A DNA stretch of 64,000 bases from Marinobacter pelagius (GTDB taxonomy: Bacteria; Pseudomonadota; Gammaproteobacteria; Pseudomonadales; Oleiphilaceae), in the NCBI RefSeq assembly GCF_900114925.1, contig NZ_FOUR01000001.1, positions 372,001 to 436,000 on the forward strand, written 5' to 3'. The notes under the pieces were generated by a model. The model did no database searches, was not told where the DNA came from, and saw nothing but the letters and a program-made list of their open reading frames with translations. Position 1 is the stretch's first letter. Each line of letters begins with the position of its first letter. Below, piece by piece: positions 44,169 through 52,699 of the stretch. Both the position numbers and the translations under genes were made by a program.

Positions 44169-45338
44169 ATGGCTTCCGCACCCTGGAATGACCTGCTGAA
44201 TTTCGACGCACAACTGGACGAGACCGAGCGTCAGGTCCGCGACAGTATCCGCAGTTTCTGTGACCAGCAGCTGATGCCGGGCATCATCGAAGCCAACCGG
44301 CACGAGAAATTCGATCGCAACATCTTCAACCAGATGGGTGAACTGGGCATGCTCGGCGCCACCCTGCCGGAAGAATATGGCGGCCCGGGTCTGAACCATG
44401 TCTGCTATGGCCTGATCGCCCGGGAAGTGGAGCGTGTGGATTCCGCCTACCGTTCAGCCCTGAGTGTGCAGTCTTCCCTGGTTATGTACCCGATCTTCTC
44501 CTACGGCAAGGAAGCACTGAAGCAGCGCATCCTGCCCAAGCTGGCTTCCGGGGAATACGTGGGCTGCTTCGGCCTGACCGAACCCAACCATGGTTCCGAT
44601 CCCGGCGGCATGGAAACCCGTGCGAAAAAAGTCGACGGCGGTTATCTGCTGAGTGGTTCCAAGACCTGGATCACCAACTCACCCATTGCCGACATCTGCG
44701 TGGTCTGGGCCAAGCTGGACGGCAATGTGAACGGCTTTGTCATCGAACGGGAAGGTGCCAAGGGACTGGACACCCCGAAGATCCAGGGCAAGTTCTCCCT
44801 GCGGGCTTCCGACACCGGCTCCATCTTCATGGATGAGGTGTTCGTGCCCGAGGAAAACCGTCTGGAAGTGGAAGGCCTGAAAGGCCCGCTGAGCTGCCTG
44901 AACAAGGCCCGGTTCGGCATCAGCTGGGGCGCCCTGGGCGCGGCGGAATTCTGCTGGCACGCCGCCCGCAACTACACTCTCGAGCGCAAGCAGTTCGGCA
45001 AGCCCCTGGCCGCCAACCAGCTGATCCAGAAAAAGCTGGTGGATATGCAGACCGAGATCACCATCGGCTTGCAATCGGTGCTTCAGCTGGGTCGCATGAT
45101 GGACGCCGGCATTGCCACTCCGGATGCGGTGTCACTGCTAAAGCGCAATAATTGCGGCAAGGCCCTGGACATCGCCCGGGTTTCCCGGGACATGCACGGC
45201 GGCAACGGCATTGCCGACGAGTACCACGTCATCCGCCACGTCATGAATCTTGAGGCGGTGAATACCTACGAGGGCACCCACGATGTGCATGCCCTGATTC
45301 TTGGCCGGGGCCAGACCGGGATTCAGGCTTTCAGCTGA
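44169..45338 (+). CDS. gcdH: Glutaryl-CoA dehydrogenase-like acyl-CoA dehydrogenase
   Basis: 389 aa. Features typical of Gcd[60 protein letters not shown] and the C-terminal [24 protein letters not shown] containing the catalytic Glu. The enzyme oxidises and decarboxylates glutaryl-CoA to crotonyl-CoA in lysine, tryptophan or aromatic catabolism. AGGAG is placed 8 nt before the ATG. It heads a plus-strand unit with two further acyl-CoA dehydrogenases. A related dicarboxylyl-CoA cannot be excluded as substrate. Confidence 0.82.
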   Translation: MASAPWNDLLNFDAQLDETERQVRDSIRSFCDQQLMPGIIEANRHEKFDRNIFNQMGELGMLGATLPEEYGGPGLNHVCYGLIAREVERVDSAYRSALSVQSSLVMYPIFSYGKEALKQRILPKLASGEYVGCFGLTEPNHGSDPGGMETRAKKVDGGYLLSGSKTWITNSPIADICVVWAKLDGNVNGFVIEREGAKGLDTPKIQGKFSLRASDTGSIFMDEVFVPEENRLEVEGLKGPLSCLNKARFGISWGALGAAEFCWHAARNYTLERKQFGKPLAANQLIQKKLVDMQTEITIGLQSVLQLGRMMDAGIATPDAVSLLKRNNCGKALDIARVSRDMHGGNGIADEYHVIRHVMNLEAVNTYEGTHDVHALILGRGQTGIQAFS

Positions 45339-45368
45339 CTTAGAGATCAACGCGAACGAGGTTTTCCC

Positions 45369-46565
45369 ATGAACATGAACTACACGGCCGAGGAACTGGC
45401 CTTCCGTGACGAAGTGCGCGCGTTCCTGGATGAGAAGTTACCGGCGGATATCGCCGCCAAGGTGAAAGGTTTCCGGCGGCTGTCCAAAGAGGACCATCAG
45501 CGCTGGCAGAAAATTCTGAGCGAACAGGGCTGGTACGCCACTCACTGGCCGGAAGAATACGGCGGTGTGAAATGGACCCCGGTTCAGAAGCACATCTGGG
45601 ATGAAGAATCCTGCCGGTATGGGGTACCTCGCTCCATTCCCTTCGGCGTCAACATGGTCGCCCCGGTGATCATCAAGTTCGGCACTGAAGAGCAGAAACA
45701 GAAGTATCTGCCCCGCATCCTCAGTGGTGAGGACTGGTGGTGCCAGGGTTACTCCGAGCCCGGCGCCGGCTCTGACCTGGCGTCCCTGAAAACCCGCGCC
45801 GTACGCGAGGGTGACCATTACATCGTCAACGGCCAGAAGACCTGGACCACCCTCGGTCAGCACGCCAACATGATTTTCTGCCTGGTGCGCACCAATACCG
45901 AGGTAAAAGCCCAGGAGGGTATCTCCTTCCTGCTGATCGACATGAACACGCCGGGCATCACCGTGCGGCCGATCATTACCCTCGATGGCGAGCACGAAGT
46001 GAACGAGGTGTTCTTCGAGGACGTGAAAGTGCCGGCGGAAAACCTGGTGGGCGAGGAAGACAAGGGCTGGACCTACGCCAAGTATCTGCTCACCTACGAG
46101 CGCACCGGTCTTGCCGGTATCGGTCTGTCCAAGGCGGCCCTGCAGCACCTCAAGGAACTGGCCTCGCGCCGCCTGAAGAACGGCAAGCCGCTGATCGAGG
46201 ATACTGCCTTCAGCCAACGCATTGCCCAGGTGGAAATTGACCTGATGGCAGCGGCGATCAGCAACCTGCGTATCGTTGCCTCGGTCGAGGGCGGTGGTAT
46301 GCCCGGGGCGGAGAGCTCCATGCTCAAGGTCCGCGGTACCGAGATCCGTCAGGCCATCAATGATCTGGCCCGCCGGGCCATCGGCCCCTACGCGATCCCG
46401 TTCGTGGAAGAAGAGCTGGACCTGGACTACGACGGCGACTTCCTCTCGGACAAGAACGCCGCCCCGTTGGCAGCCCAGTACTTCAACAACCGCAAGCTGT
46501 CGATTTTCGGCGGGTCCAACGAGATCCAGAAGAACATCGTGTCGAAAATGATTCTCGGGCTTTAA
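45369..46565 (+). CDS. Acyl-CoA dehydrogenase, subunit 1 of a probable pair
   Basis: 398 aa. Seen: WYATHWPEEYGGVKWTPVQKHIWDEE, WCQGYSEPGAGSDLASLKTRA, GQKTWTTLGQHANMIFCLVRT and the C-terminal SIFGGSNEIQKNIVSKMILG. The last segment has Gly where many single-gene enzymes carry the catalytic Glu (YEGT/FGGS). The next gene encodes a shorter dehydrogenase. Adjacent unequal acyl-CoA dehydrogenases of this kind form alpha2beta2 heteromers in mycobacterial sterol catabolism, so a heteromeric enzyme is a fair inference. Confidence 0.85.
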   Translation: MNMNYTAEELAFRDEVRAFLDEKLPADIAAKVKGFRRLSKEDHQRWQKILSEQGWYATHWPEEYGGVKWTPVQKHIWDEESCRYGVPRSIPFGVNMVAPVIIKFGTEEQKQKYLPRILSGEDWWCQGYSEPGAGSDLASLKTRAVREGDHYIVNGQKTWTTLGQHANMIFCLVRTNTEVKAQEGISFLLIDMNTPGITVRPIITLDGEHEVNEVFFEDVKVPAENLVGEEDKGWTYAKYLLTYERTGLAGIGLSKAALQHLKELASRRLKNGKPLIEDTAFSQRIAQVEIDLMAAAISNLRIVASVEGGGMPGAESSMLKVRGTEIRQAINDLARRAIGPYAIPFVEEELDLDYDGDFLSDKNAAPLAAQYFNNRKLSIFGGSNEIQKNIVSKMILGL

Positions 46566-46575
46566 GGAGGCGACC

Positions 46576-47718
46576 ATGGATTTCCGACTCAACGAAGAGC
46601 AACAGATGTTGCAGGACACCGTGGCCCGCCTGGTACGCGGTGAGTACAGTTTTGAAAAACGCCTGGAGTACAGCGAATCCGAGCTGGGCTTCAGTGCGGA
46701 TTTCTGGAAACAGCTGGGTGAGCTGGGCCTCACTGCCGTGCCCTTCCCCGAGGAGCTGGGCGGCTTTGGCGGCAGCGGCGTGGAAGTACAGAGTGTGATG
46801 ACCGAACTGGGTCGTGGCCTGTGTATCGAACCCTACCTGCAATCGATTGTCCTGGGCGGCGGCCTGATCAGCCAGGCCGGTAATGACCAGCAGAAAGAGC
46901 AGTGGCTCGGCGGTATCGCCAGCGGCGAAACCCGTGCGGCTGTGGGTTTGCAGGAGCCCCAGAGCTTCTACGATCTGAACGATGTGGAAACCCGCGCCGA
47001 AAAATCCGGTGGCAACTATGTCCTGAACGGCCGTAAGGCCGTGGTCATTGGCGGTCATTGCGCGGATGTACTGGTGGTCTCGGCCCGCACATCCGGCGAC
47101 AGCCGGGATGCCGACGGCATCAGCCTCTTCCTGGTACCCGCCGATGCCGAAGGGCTCGAGCGTCGCACCTACCCGACCATCGACGGTGCCAAGGGCTGCG
47201 ACCTGTTCCTCAACAATGTCACCGTTGGCGCAGAGGCATTGCTGGGCGAGGAAGGCCAGGGAGCCGGAGTTATCGAGTACCAGGCCGGTCGCGCTATCGC
47301 TGCCCTGTGTGGCGAGGCTGTAGGCGTGATGGAGGTAGCCTGTGATCTGACCCTGGAGTACCTGAAGCAGCGCAAGCAGTTCGGTGTGCCCATTGGCCGG
47401 TTCCAGGTTTTGCAGCACCGCATGGTGGACATGATGTCGGAACTGGAGCAGGCCCGTTCCATGGCCATCCTGGCGGCCAGCGTGGCCGATGAACCCCAGA
47501 GCGACGAACGGCGCCGGATTCTGGCCGCAGCCAAGAACGTGATCGGTCGCAGTGGCCAGTTCATTTCCGAACAGGGCATTCAGTCCCACGGCGGTATCGG
47601 CATGACCTGGGAATACAACTTTGCCCATTACGCCAAACGCCTGATCATGATCAACCACCAGCTCGGCGATGACGATTTCCACCTGGAGCGTTACGCCACC
47701 CTGTTACAGGCCAGCTAA
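46576..47718 (+). CDS. Acyl-CoA dehydrogenase, subunit 2 of a probable pair
   Basis: 380 aa. N-terminal MDFRLNEEQQMLQDTVARLVRGEYSFEKR; VPFPEELGGFGGSGVEV; AVGLQEPQSFYDLNDVETRA; KQFGVPIGRFQVLQHRMVDM; C-terminal IQSHGGIGMTWEYNFAHYAKRL. Loops around the FAD/substrate segment (EPQSFYDLND in place of EPxAGSD) differ from active single-gene enzymes, as expected if its partner supplies part of the active site. AAGGAGG precedes the ATG, 10 nt after the previous stop. A terminator follows. Confidence 0.85.
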   Translation: MDFRLNEEQQMLQDTVARLVRGEYSFEKRLEYSESELGFSADFWKQLGELGLTAVPFPEELGGFGGSGVEVQSVMTELGRGLCIEPYLQSIVLGGGLISQAGNDQQKEQWLGGIASGETRAAVGLQEPQSFYDLNDVETRAEKSGGNYVLNGRKAVVIGGHCADVLVVSARTSGDSRDADGISLFLVPADAEGLERRTYPTIDGAKGCDLFLNNVTVGAEALLGEEGQGAGVIEYQAGRAIAALCGEAVGVMEVACDLTLEYLKQRKQFGVPIGRFQVLQHRMVDMMSELEQARSMAILAASVADEPQSDERRRILAAAKNVIGRSGQFISEQGIQSHGGIGMTWEYNFAHYAKRLIMINHQLGDDDFHLERYATLLQAS

Positions 47719-47739
47719 CCCCTTCTTAAGTGAGCCTGG

Positions 47740-47766
47740 GGCCTCTTGCCAGTCAGAGGCCTTTTC
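47740..47766 (+). terminator. Intrinsic terminator after the dehydrogenase pair
   Basis: GGCCTC (47740-47745), 10-nt loop, GAGGCC (47756-47761), then TTTT. It separates the dehydrogenase unit from the aldolase gene. Confidence 0.75.
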
Positions 47767-47848
47767 GGGGGTGGCCCAACAGCCATCCCCTTTTTTGTTT
47801 CCGGGCAGCGGCCTGCGTGCCTGCTGTCCTCTTTCAGAGGTGATAACC

Positions 47849-48595
47849 ATGACAACAGACACCGCAGACCTGAAAAAAGCCGAATGGAAGGTGAGAACCG
47901 AACTGGCAGCCGCCTACCGGCTGGTTGCCCTGTTTGGCTGGGACGACCTGGTCTTTACCCACCTGTCCGCTCGGGTACCCGGCCCCGACCATCATTTCCT
48001 GATCAACCCTTACGGCCTGCTGTTCCACGAAATCACTGCCTCCTCACTGGTGAAAGTCGATCAGAATGGCGAGGTGGTGGAGTCCGGCAGTATCAGCCGC
48101 ATCAATCCGGCCGGGTTCACCATTCACAGCGCCGTCCATATGGGGCGGGAGGATGCCGGGGCCGTCATGCACCTGCACGCCGCCGATGGCGTCGCCGTCT
48201 CGGCCCACCGGGACGGACTGCTGCCGTTGAGCCAGACCGCCATGCTGTGCCTGGAGCACCTGAGTTATCACGAATACGAGGGTGTTGCCCTGAATCTGGA
48301 TGAACGGGAGCGCCTGATCCGGGACCTGGGCGACAAATCGATGATGCTCCTGCGCAACCACGGCGTACTGACCGCCGGCAAGGATGTGCCCGAGACCTTC
48401 ACCTACCTGTATTTCCTGATGAAGGCCTGCGAGATCCAGGTCAAGGCCCAAAGCTGCGGACCGGTCCATCTGCCCTCGGACCAGGCAATCCGGACGACCG
48501 CCGATCAGTCCCAGTCCCTGGGTATGGCCGCCAGGCTGACCTGGCCGGCACTGGTGCGCCTGCTGGACAGCAAGAACCCCGGCTACGGCGTGTGA
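47849..48595 (+). CDS. Class II aldolase/adducin family protein
   Basis: 248 aa zinc-dependent fold. Family motifs are FGWDDLVFTHLSARVPG, HFLINPYGLLFHEI, the metal-binding VMHLHAADGVAVSAH and the downstream LLRNHGVLTAGKDV. The group includes fuculose- and ribulose-phosphate aldolases/epimerases and non-catalytic adducin relatives, so substrate is open. I chose ATG at 47849 with AGAGGTG upstream; the frame is open for 60 more codons that run through the terminator and are not coding. The MaoC gene follows by 32 nt. Confidence 0.85.
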   Translation: MTTDTADLKKAEWKVRTELAAAYRLVALFGWDDLVFTHLSARVPGPDHHFLINPYGLLFHEITASSLVKVDQNGEVVESGSISRINPAGFTIHSAVHMGREDAGAVMHLHAADGVAVSAHRDGLLPLSQTAMLCLEHLSYHEYEGVALNLDERERLIRDLGDKSMMLLRNHGVLTAGKDVPETFTYLYFLMKACEIQVKAQSCGPVHLPSDQAIRTTADQSQSLGMAARLTWPALVRLLDSKNPGYGV

Positions 48596-48627
48596 TGCCT
48601 TCGCCAACCGACTGCCAGGAGAATCCC

Positions 48628-49083
48628 ATGGTTTCAATCGCGATCAACGACCTGGAGAACTACAAGGGCGTGGTCATCGGCCATAGCCCCTGGACCACCA
48701 TCAGCCAGGACATGATCAACGCGTTTGCCGATGCCACCGGCGATCACCAGTGGATCCACGTGGATGTCGAGCGGGCGAAGCGTGAGTCGCCCTGGAAAAG
48801 CCCGGTGGCTCACGGCTACCTCACCGCATCCCTGATCCCCATGCTCAACAGCCAGACCCTGAAGGTCACCGGAACCTCCGCCACAATCAACTATGGCCTG
48901 GACAAGCTGAGGTTCCCGGCAGCAGTGAAGGCGGGAGCGGAAATCCGCAGCAAGGTGGAACTGAAGGACCTGACACAGGTTGACGACAAACGAGTGCTGG
49001 CGACCTACCGCACCACCATCGAAATCCGCGGTGAGGACAAACCCGCCTGCGTCGCTGACAACCTCGCCATGTACGTGATCTGA
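48628..49083 (+). CDS. MaoC-like (R)-specific enoyl-CoA hydratase
   Basis: 151 aa hot-dog fold protein. The hydratase-2 motif FADATGDHQWIHVDVERA followed by SPVAHGYLTASLIPML supplies the Asp/His catalytic pair. It would hydrate an enoyl-CoA formed by the dehydrogenases upstream. AGGAG lies 7 nt before the ATG at 48628. It closes the plus-strand catabolic block; I see no clear terminator downstream. Confidence 0.88.
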   Translation: MVSIAINDLENYKGVVIGHSPWTTISQDMINAFADATGDHQWIHVDVERAKRESPWKSPVAHGYLTASLIPMLNSQTLKVTGTSATINYGLDKLRFPAAVKAGAEIRSKVELKDLTQVDDKRVLATYRTTIEIRGEDKPACVADNLAMYVI

Positions 49084-49152
49084 GTAAAACCGGTCTGGGC
49101 TGCTTGCCTTCCAGGCCGTAACAGGGTGCTTACAAACCGTAAAAGGAAAATT

Positions 49153-49181
49153 TTGCGACGTTCAAAAGATTGTCATAAGAT
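49153..49181 (+). promoter_or_regulatory. Sigma70-type promoter before the solo SAM-like gene
   Basis: TTGCGA (49153-49158), 17-nt spacer, TAAGAT (49176-49181). It lies 46 nt from the ATG at 49227, so the small gene has its own promoter. Confidence 0.55.
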
Positions 49182-49226
49182 GCGTCCAACATAACAACAA
49201 CGATCCCAAGCGGAAGAGTTTTACCC

Positions 49227-49538
49227 ATGACAATCACCCAGGCACTGGAGCAATCCCAGCCGGACCTCGTCCGTCGTCTGACCGCTGCCATCCGGGAGCA
49301 ACAGCTCAACCAACGCGCAGAACAAACCTACCTGCACTGGATTACCCGTTTCGTGCTGTTCCACGATTCCAAGGACCCCGAGGCCCTGGAAAGCGAGGAT
49401 CAACAACAGTTTCTGAGCTATCTCAGCGAGGGCATGCGGGTGTCCCGGGCGCGTCTCAACCAGGCCAGGCAGGCACTGGCGTTCTTCTACGAGAAGGTGC
49501 TCGGCAAATCCGAACTGAGCGGTGTCGTAGCCGCCTGA
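49227..49538 (+). CDS. Stand-alone integrase N-terminal SAM-like domain protein
   Basis: 103 aa. The whole protein corresponds to the N-terminal core-binding (SAM-like) domain of tyrosine recombinases and integron integrases: AEQTYLHWITRFVLFHDSKDPEALESEDQQQFLSYLSE followed by ARLNQARQALAFFYEKVL. No catalytic domain (RHRY) follows in any frame; the next 10 nt lead to the convergent gene. It has a promoter-like sequence and a plausible start, so it seems maintained rather than a fresh truncation. A DNA-binding adaptor or anti-integrase function is possible; unknown. Confidence 0.8.
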   Translation: MTITQALEQSQPDLVRRLTAAIREQQLNQRAEQTYLHWITRFVLFHDSKDPEALESEDQQQFLSYLSEGMRVSRARLNQARQALAFFYEKVLGKSELSGVVAA

Positions 49539-49549
49539 ACGATCACTTC

Positions 49550-50020
49550 TCAGCGTTCGATCAGGTTGGTGTTGAGCGTGTCGTAGGTGCGGTTTTCCGG
49601 TGGCCGGATCACGTAGTTGTTGCTGTGGGTCTGGCCTGGCACGGACTTGGGATTACTGAAACGGATATCCACCGGAATCTCCGAACGCCCCAGGTCGGTT
49701 CGCTCATCCCGGGGCTGCAGGGCTAAAGGGTCCAGATAGAAGTCATCCTCGGACCGGGGCTTCACCGCCACGCCTTCGGCCGGCGCTGCCAGCCCCCCTT
49801 CGACAACCGTGTTGGCCAGGGCGTCCTCCTCGATCGAACGCAGGGGGATGGTATCGATGGTAGAGCGTTCCTCGTAGATGAAAGCTTCCCCGTTCTCGCC
49901 CGAGGATTCGTCCTCAGACTGAGCCAGCGCAGGGCCCGACACTGCAGCAAACACCAGTAATCCCGCCAGCAACCCGGTGCGCCAGTGAAAAATGCGAACG
50001 TCCAGACCCTGAAAAACCAT
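49550..50020 (-). CDS. Hypothetical secreted protein
   Basis: 156 aa; not recognised. After a basic start (FQGLDVRIFHWRTG) there is a hydrophobic signal segment (LLAGLLVFAAVSGPALAQS, cleavage after ALA). The mature part of about 120 residues is acidic and Ser/Pro-rich, with SEDDFYLDPLALQPRDER and NNYVIRPPENRTYDTLNTN, and looks largely disordered. I chose the ATG at 50020; another start 16 codons upstream would put the signal segment too far in. Convergent with the SAM-like gene. Confidence 0.65.
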   Translation of the reverse strand: MVFQGLDVRIFHWRTGLLAGLLVFAAVSGPALAQSEDESSGENGEAFIYEERSTIDTIPLRSIEEDALANTVVEGGLAAPAEGVAVKPRSEDDFYLDPLALQPRDERTDLGRSEIPVDIRFSNPKSVPGQTHSNNYVIRPPENRTYDTLNTNLIER

Positions 50021-50133
50021 TTCCGTAACCCCGTCAGACCACCCTGTCCCGGTCACATGATGTGACAATTTTTGAACAGTCTAGCGACATATCACAAAGG
50101 ATGCCGGATCAGTCGACGGGAATGTGACACCCT

Positions 50134-50649
50134 TCACTTGTCTTCCGGGGCCGATCCGTAATGGATCCCGGTGATGAACACCGACTTGAACCCTTCCGGG
50201 GTGCGCACGCTGACTTCGTCGTCCAGATGCTTGCCAATCAGGGCCCGGGCCATGGGCGAGTTGATGCTGAGATAGCCCTTGTCGAGATCGAACTCGTCGG
50301 CACCCACCAGCCGGAAGGTCTGCTCCTTGCCATCCTCATCCTCAATGGTCACCCAGGCGCCGAAGAAGACCTTGTCCCGCTGCTCCGGAAGCCGATCGAC
50401 AACGGTGACCTCCTCCAGGCGCTTGCTGAGAAAGCGGACCCGCCGGTCGATCTCCCGCAGCTGCTTCTTGCCATAGATATACTCGGCGTTTTCCGAACGA
50501 TCGCCGAGGGCAGCGGCCTCGCGCACGGCCTGAGTCACCTGCGGGCGCTTCTCCTTCCACAGGTATTGCAGCTCTTTGCGGAGCGCCTGCTCGCCCTCTG
50601 GCGTGATATAGCGCGGCCGGGCACCGCCATTACCGGATGCCTGATTCAT
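50134..50649 (-). CDS. greB: Transcript cleavage factor GreB
   Basis: 171 aa. The N-terminal coiled coil carries ITPEGEQALRKELQYLWKEKRP and the acidic-tip region AAALGDRSENAEYIYGKKQLREIDRR; the C-terminal FKBP-like domain includes YLSINSPMARALIGKHLDDEV. GreB rescues backtracked RNA polymerase. The ATG at 50649 follows AAGGA at about 11 nt; a GTG eight codons upstream is an alternative. A minus-oriented intrinsic terminator lies only about 45 nt upstream of the start codon, within what should be the leader, which suggests attenuation. Confidence 0.92.
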   Translation of the reverse strand: MNQASGNGGARPRYITPEGEQALRKELQYLWKEKRPQVTQAVREAAALGDRSENAEYIYGKKQLREIDRRVRFLSKRLEEVTVVDRLPEQRDKVFFGAWVTIEDEDGKEQTFRLVGADEFDLDKGYLSINSPMARALIGKHLDDEVSVRTPEGFKSVFITGIHYGSAPEDK

Positions 50650-50692
50650 TTGGGTGTGATTCCTTTGTTGCACTGGCCCGGGAAACGGCCAT

Positions 50693-50717
50693 AAAAAAAC
50701 CCCGTAAGAACGGGGTT
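50693..50717 (-). terminator. Intrinsic terminator in the greB leader
   Basis: Stem AACCCCGT (50698-50705) and ACGGGGTT (50710-50717) with loop AAGA; on the minus strand seven U residues follow (complement of 50693-50699). There is no U-tract on the plus strand, so it acts on transcripts heading into greB. A second hairpin AGCGGT/ACCGCT lies at 50748-50763, upstream on the same transcript. Confidence 0.8.
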
Positions 50718-50938
50718 AAGGCTAGCGCTGTGCTGGAGGGAGAAGCAAGCGGTTGCTACCGCTCCTTCCTGTCTACAATACCCATTCTCCACACATCACA
50801 TTACCCCGCTGTGGCCAGCGAATTACCTTTTTGACAGGCTTTGACCCGGTCCAAATTAGGTTGCACAGCCTAGAGCAACGGCGTTAGCGTTCGGGTAATA
50901 GCATTCTCGATCGATTGGATACTGACGGAGATCCGACC

Positions 50939-51220
50939 ATGAACACACAGAAACTCATGCAGCTGGCGCTCAACGGCGTCGACACGCTGGGTTACCGGCT
51001 CGATCAGCTGGGCGTGACCAGCAAGATCAATCGCCACAACCTGGCCGCTTTCCTGTTCGCCGAACAGAAGCACTGGGAAGGCGAGTGGGACAGCATCCAG
51101 GCGAAGGTGGACCGCCGGCGCTCCCAGTTCGAGCACCTGGCCCATAACGTTGAGAACCGGGCGGATGCCGTGATTGGTCCGGTCCGTGACCGCTTCAACC
51201 GGTTCCGCGCCAGCGAGTAA
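50939..51220 (+). CDS. Small hypothetical helical protein
   Basis: 93 aa; not recognised. It is predicted all-helical and charged (KLMQLALNGVDTLGYRLDQLG, HWEGEWDSIQAKVDRRRSQFEHL), with no signal peptide or membrane helix. GGAG is 8 nt before the ATG at 50939. It converges with the sensor kinase gene, the two stop codons abutting. Possibly a phasin-like or structural small protein, but that is only a resemblance in character. Confidence 0.65.
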   Translation: MNTQKLMQLALNGVDTLGYRLDQLGVTSKINRHNLAAFLFAEQKHWEGEWDSIQAKVDRRRSQFEHLAHNVENRADAVIGPVRDRFNRFRASE

Positions 51221-52699
51221 TCAGTGGCCTGACGTTTCTGCCGGTGCCTTGGTTTCCGCACCGGCAGCTTCCCCCGATTCTGCCTGGGTCGCCTTGATCC
51301 GTTTCCGGGCAGCGGTGAACGCGGGCATCCGGACCGTTACGGTCAGCCCCGGTGATTCCTCTCCCGGGTAGGTATCACTCAGAACGATCCGCCCCTGGTG
51401 GATCTCTGCCACCGCGCTGACCAGGCTCAGGCCGAGACCATTACCGGGCAGTGACCGGCTCTTGCCGACCCGGTAGAAACGCTGGAATACCTGATCCTTT
51501 TCATCATCGGGAATACCGATACCGCTGTCCTGGACCTCGAAGATAGCCTCATTGCCTTCACGTCTGACCACAATACCGATCCGGCCTTTCTCCGGCGTGT
51601 ACTTGATAGCGTTATCAATCAGGTTACTGACCATCTGGAACAGCAGGTCCCGATCCCCCTCGATCATCACGCCCTTGGCCAGGGACTGCTCGAAGTTCTG
51701 CTCCTTGTCTTCCGCCAGCGCTTCGTAGAGTTCGCAGGCATCGGACACGAGTTCATCCAGGGAGACCGCTTTCATGTCCGCAGCATTGCCCCGAGTTTCC
51801 AGACGGGCAATCCGCAGCAGGGCGTTGAAGGTAGCCAGTAACTGGTCCGCCTCGGCGACCGCCTGACCGACATGCTCCCTCGCCTCGTCGTCATTCACCG
51901 TGATCAGGGTGTTTTCCAGCTGGTTGCGAAGTCGCGTGAGTGGCGTCCTCAGGTCATGGGCAATGCTGTCGGAGACGTGACGAATGCCTTCCATCAGGTA
52001 CACGATCCGGTCCAGCATCTGGTTGAGGTTTTCCGCCAGCTGGTCAAAGTCGTCGTCGGTACCCCGGGTGGGTATGCGCAGGGACAGGTGACCGTTCATG
52101 ATCCGCCGGGAAGTATTGTTGATTACCTCGATCCGCCGGGTGGTGCTGCGACTCATCAGGAAACCGCCGAGCAGGGCCAGAGCCAGGGTGATGCCCATAC
52201 CCCAGTTGATGGCGGTTTCGATCACCCGCTTGAGATTGGTGAGTTCATCCACATCCCGGCCGACGAGCAGGCGCAACCCGCCCTGGACCTCGAAAATCCG
52301 GGCGCGGGCAAGCCGCTCGGGACCGGTCCAGCCAACGGATTCGTTCAGGGTGAAATTGATCCAGCCGCTTTCCGAACGGCTGCCTTCCGGCCAGGCCTCG
52401 ATGTTGCCGGCCAGCTTGAGGAAGTCGTCGGTGGTCAGCAGATAGATGGATTTGGCGTTGGGGTCCCGGGCAACCCGCTCCCGGATGATGGTGATCAGGC
52501 CATTTACACCCCGGCCCCGGTACTGCTCCGCCAGGCCGGCGATTTCCGCCTCGATGGTCTGATCGGTCTGGGCAGTCATGAAGCCTGCTGTACGCCAATA
52601 GATGAAGGCCAGTAACAGGAATACCGAGGTGGCAAAAACCACCATGTACAGCAGGGCGAGCTGGAAAGTAGAGGTTCTGAGCTGACTAAGCAGTTTCAC
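51221..52699 (-). CDS. Sensor histidine kinase (HAMP)
   Basis: 492 aa. Membrane helix about residues 12-36, short periplasmic domain, second helix about 160-182, then a HAMP domain (VINNTSRRIMNGHLSLRIPTRGTDDDF). Phosphoacceptor His in VSDSIAHDLRTPLTRLRNQL; ATP-binding domain with NLIDNAIKYTPEKGRI, DSGIGIPDDEKDQVFQRFYRV and GNGLGLSLVSAV. I chose the GTG at 52699 (VKLLSQLRTST), which overlaps the regulator gene by 14 nt; a GTG six codons earlier is possible. The C-terminal tail is Ala/Glu-rich. Signal unknown. Confidence 0.87.
   Translation of the reverse strand: MKLLSQLRTSTFQLALLYMVVFATSVFLLLAFIYWRTAGFMTAQTDQTIEAEIAGLAEQYRGRGVNGLITIIRERVARDPNAKSIYLLTTDDFLKLAGNIEAWPEGSRSESGWINFTLNESVGWTGPERLARARIFEVQGGLRLLVGRDVDELTNLKRVIETAINWGMGITLALALLGGFLMSRSTTRRIEVINNTSRRIMNGHLSLRIPTRGTDDDFDQLAENLNQMLDRIVYLMEGIRHVSDSIAHDLRTPLTRLRNQLENTLITVNDDEAREHVGQAVAEADQLLATFNALLRIARLETRGNAADMKAVSLDELVSDACELYEALAEDKEQNFEQSLAKGVMIEGDRDLLFQMVSNLIDNAIKYTPEKGRIGIVVRREGNEAIFEVQDSGIGIPDDEKDQVFQRFYRVGKSRSLPGNGLGLSLVSAVAEIHQGRIVLSDTYPGEESPGLTVTVRMPAFTAARKRIKATQAESGEAAGAETKAPAETSGH

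Noticed and set aside
47724-47731. Single CTTAAG downstream of the dehydrogenase pair as a further PmrA-type box
   Set aside because: No second half-site at 5-nt spacing and no promoter-like hexamer at the expected distance.
50052-50066. Palindrome GTCACATGATGTGAC before the secreted hypothetical gene, and TGTGA-N6-TCACT at 50123-50138, as CRP sites
   Set aside because: The first has the half-sites in the wrong order; the second overlaps the greB stop codon and has one mismatch. Too weak to call.
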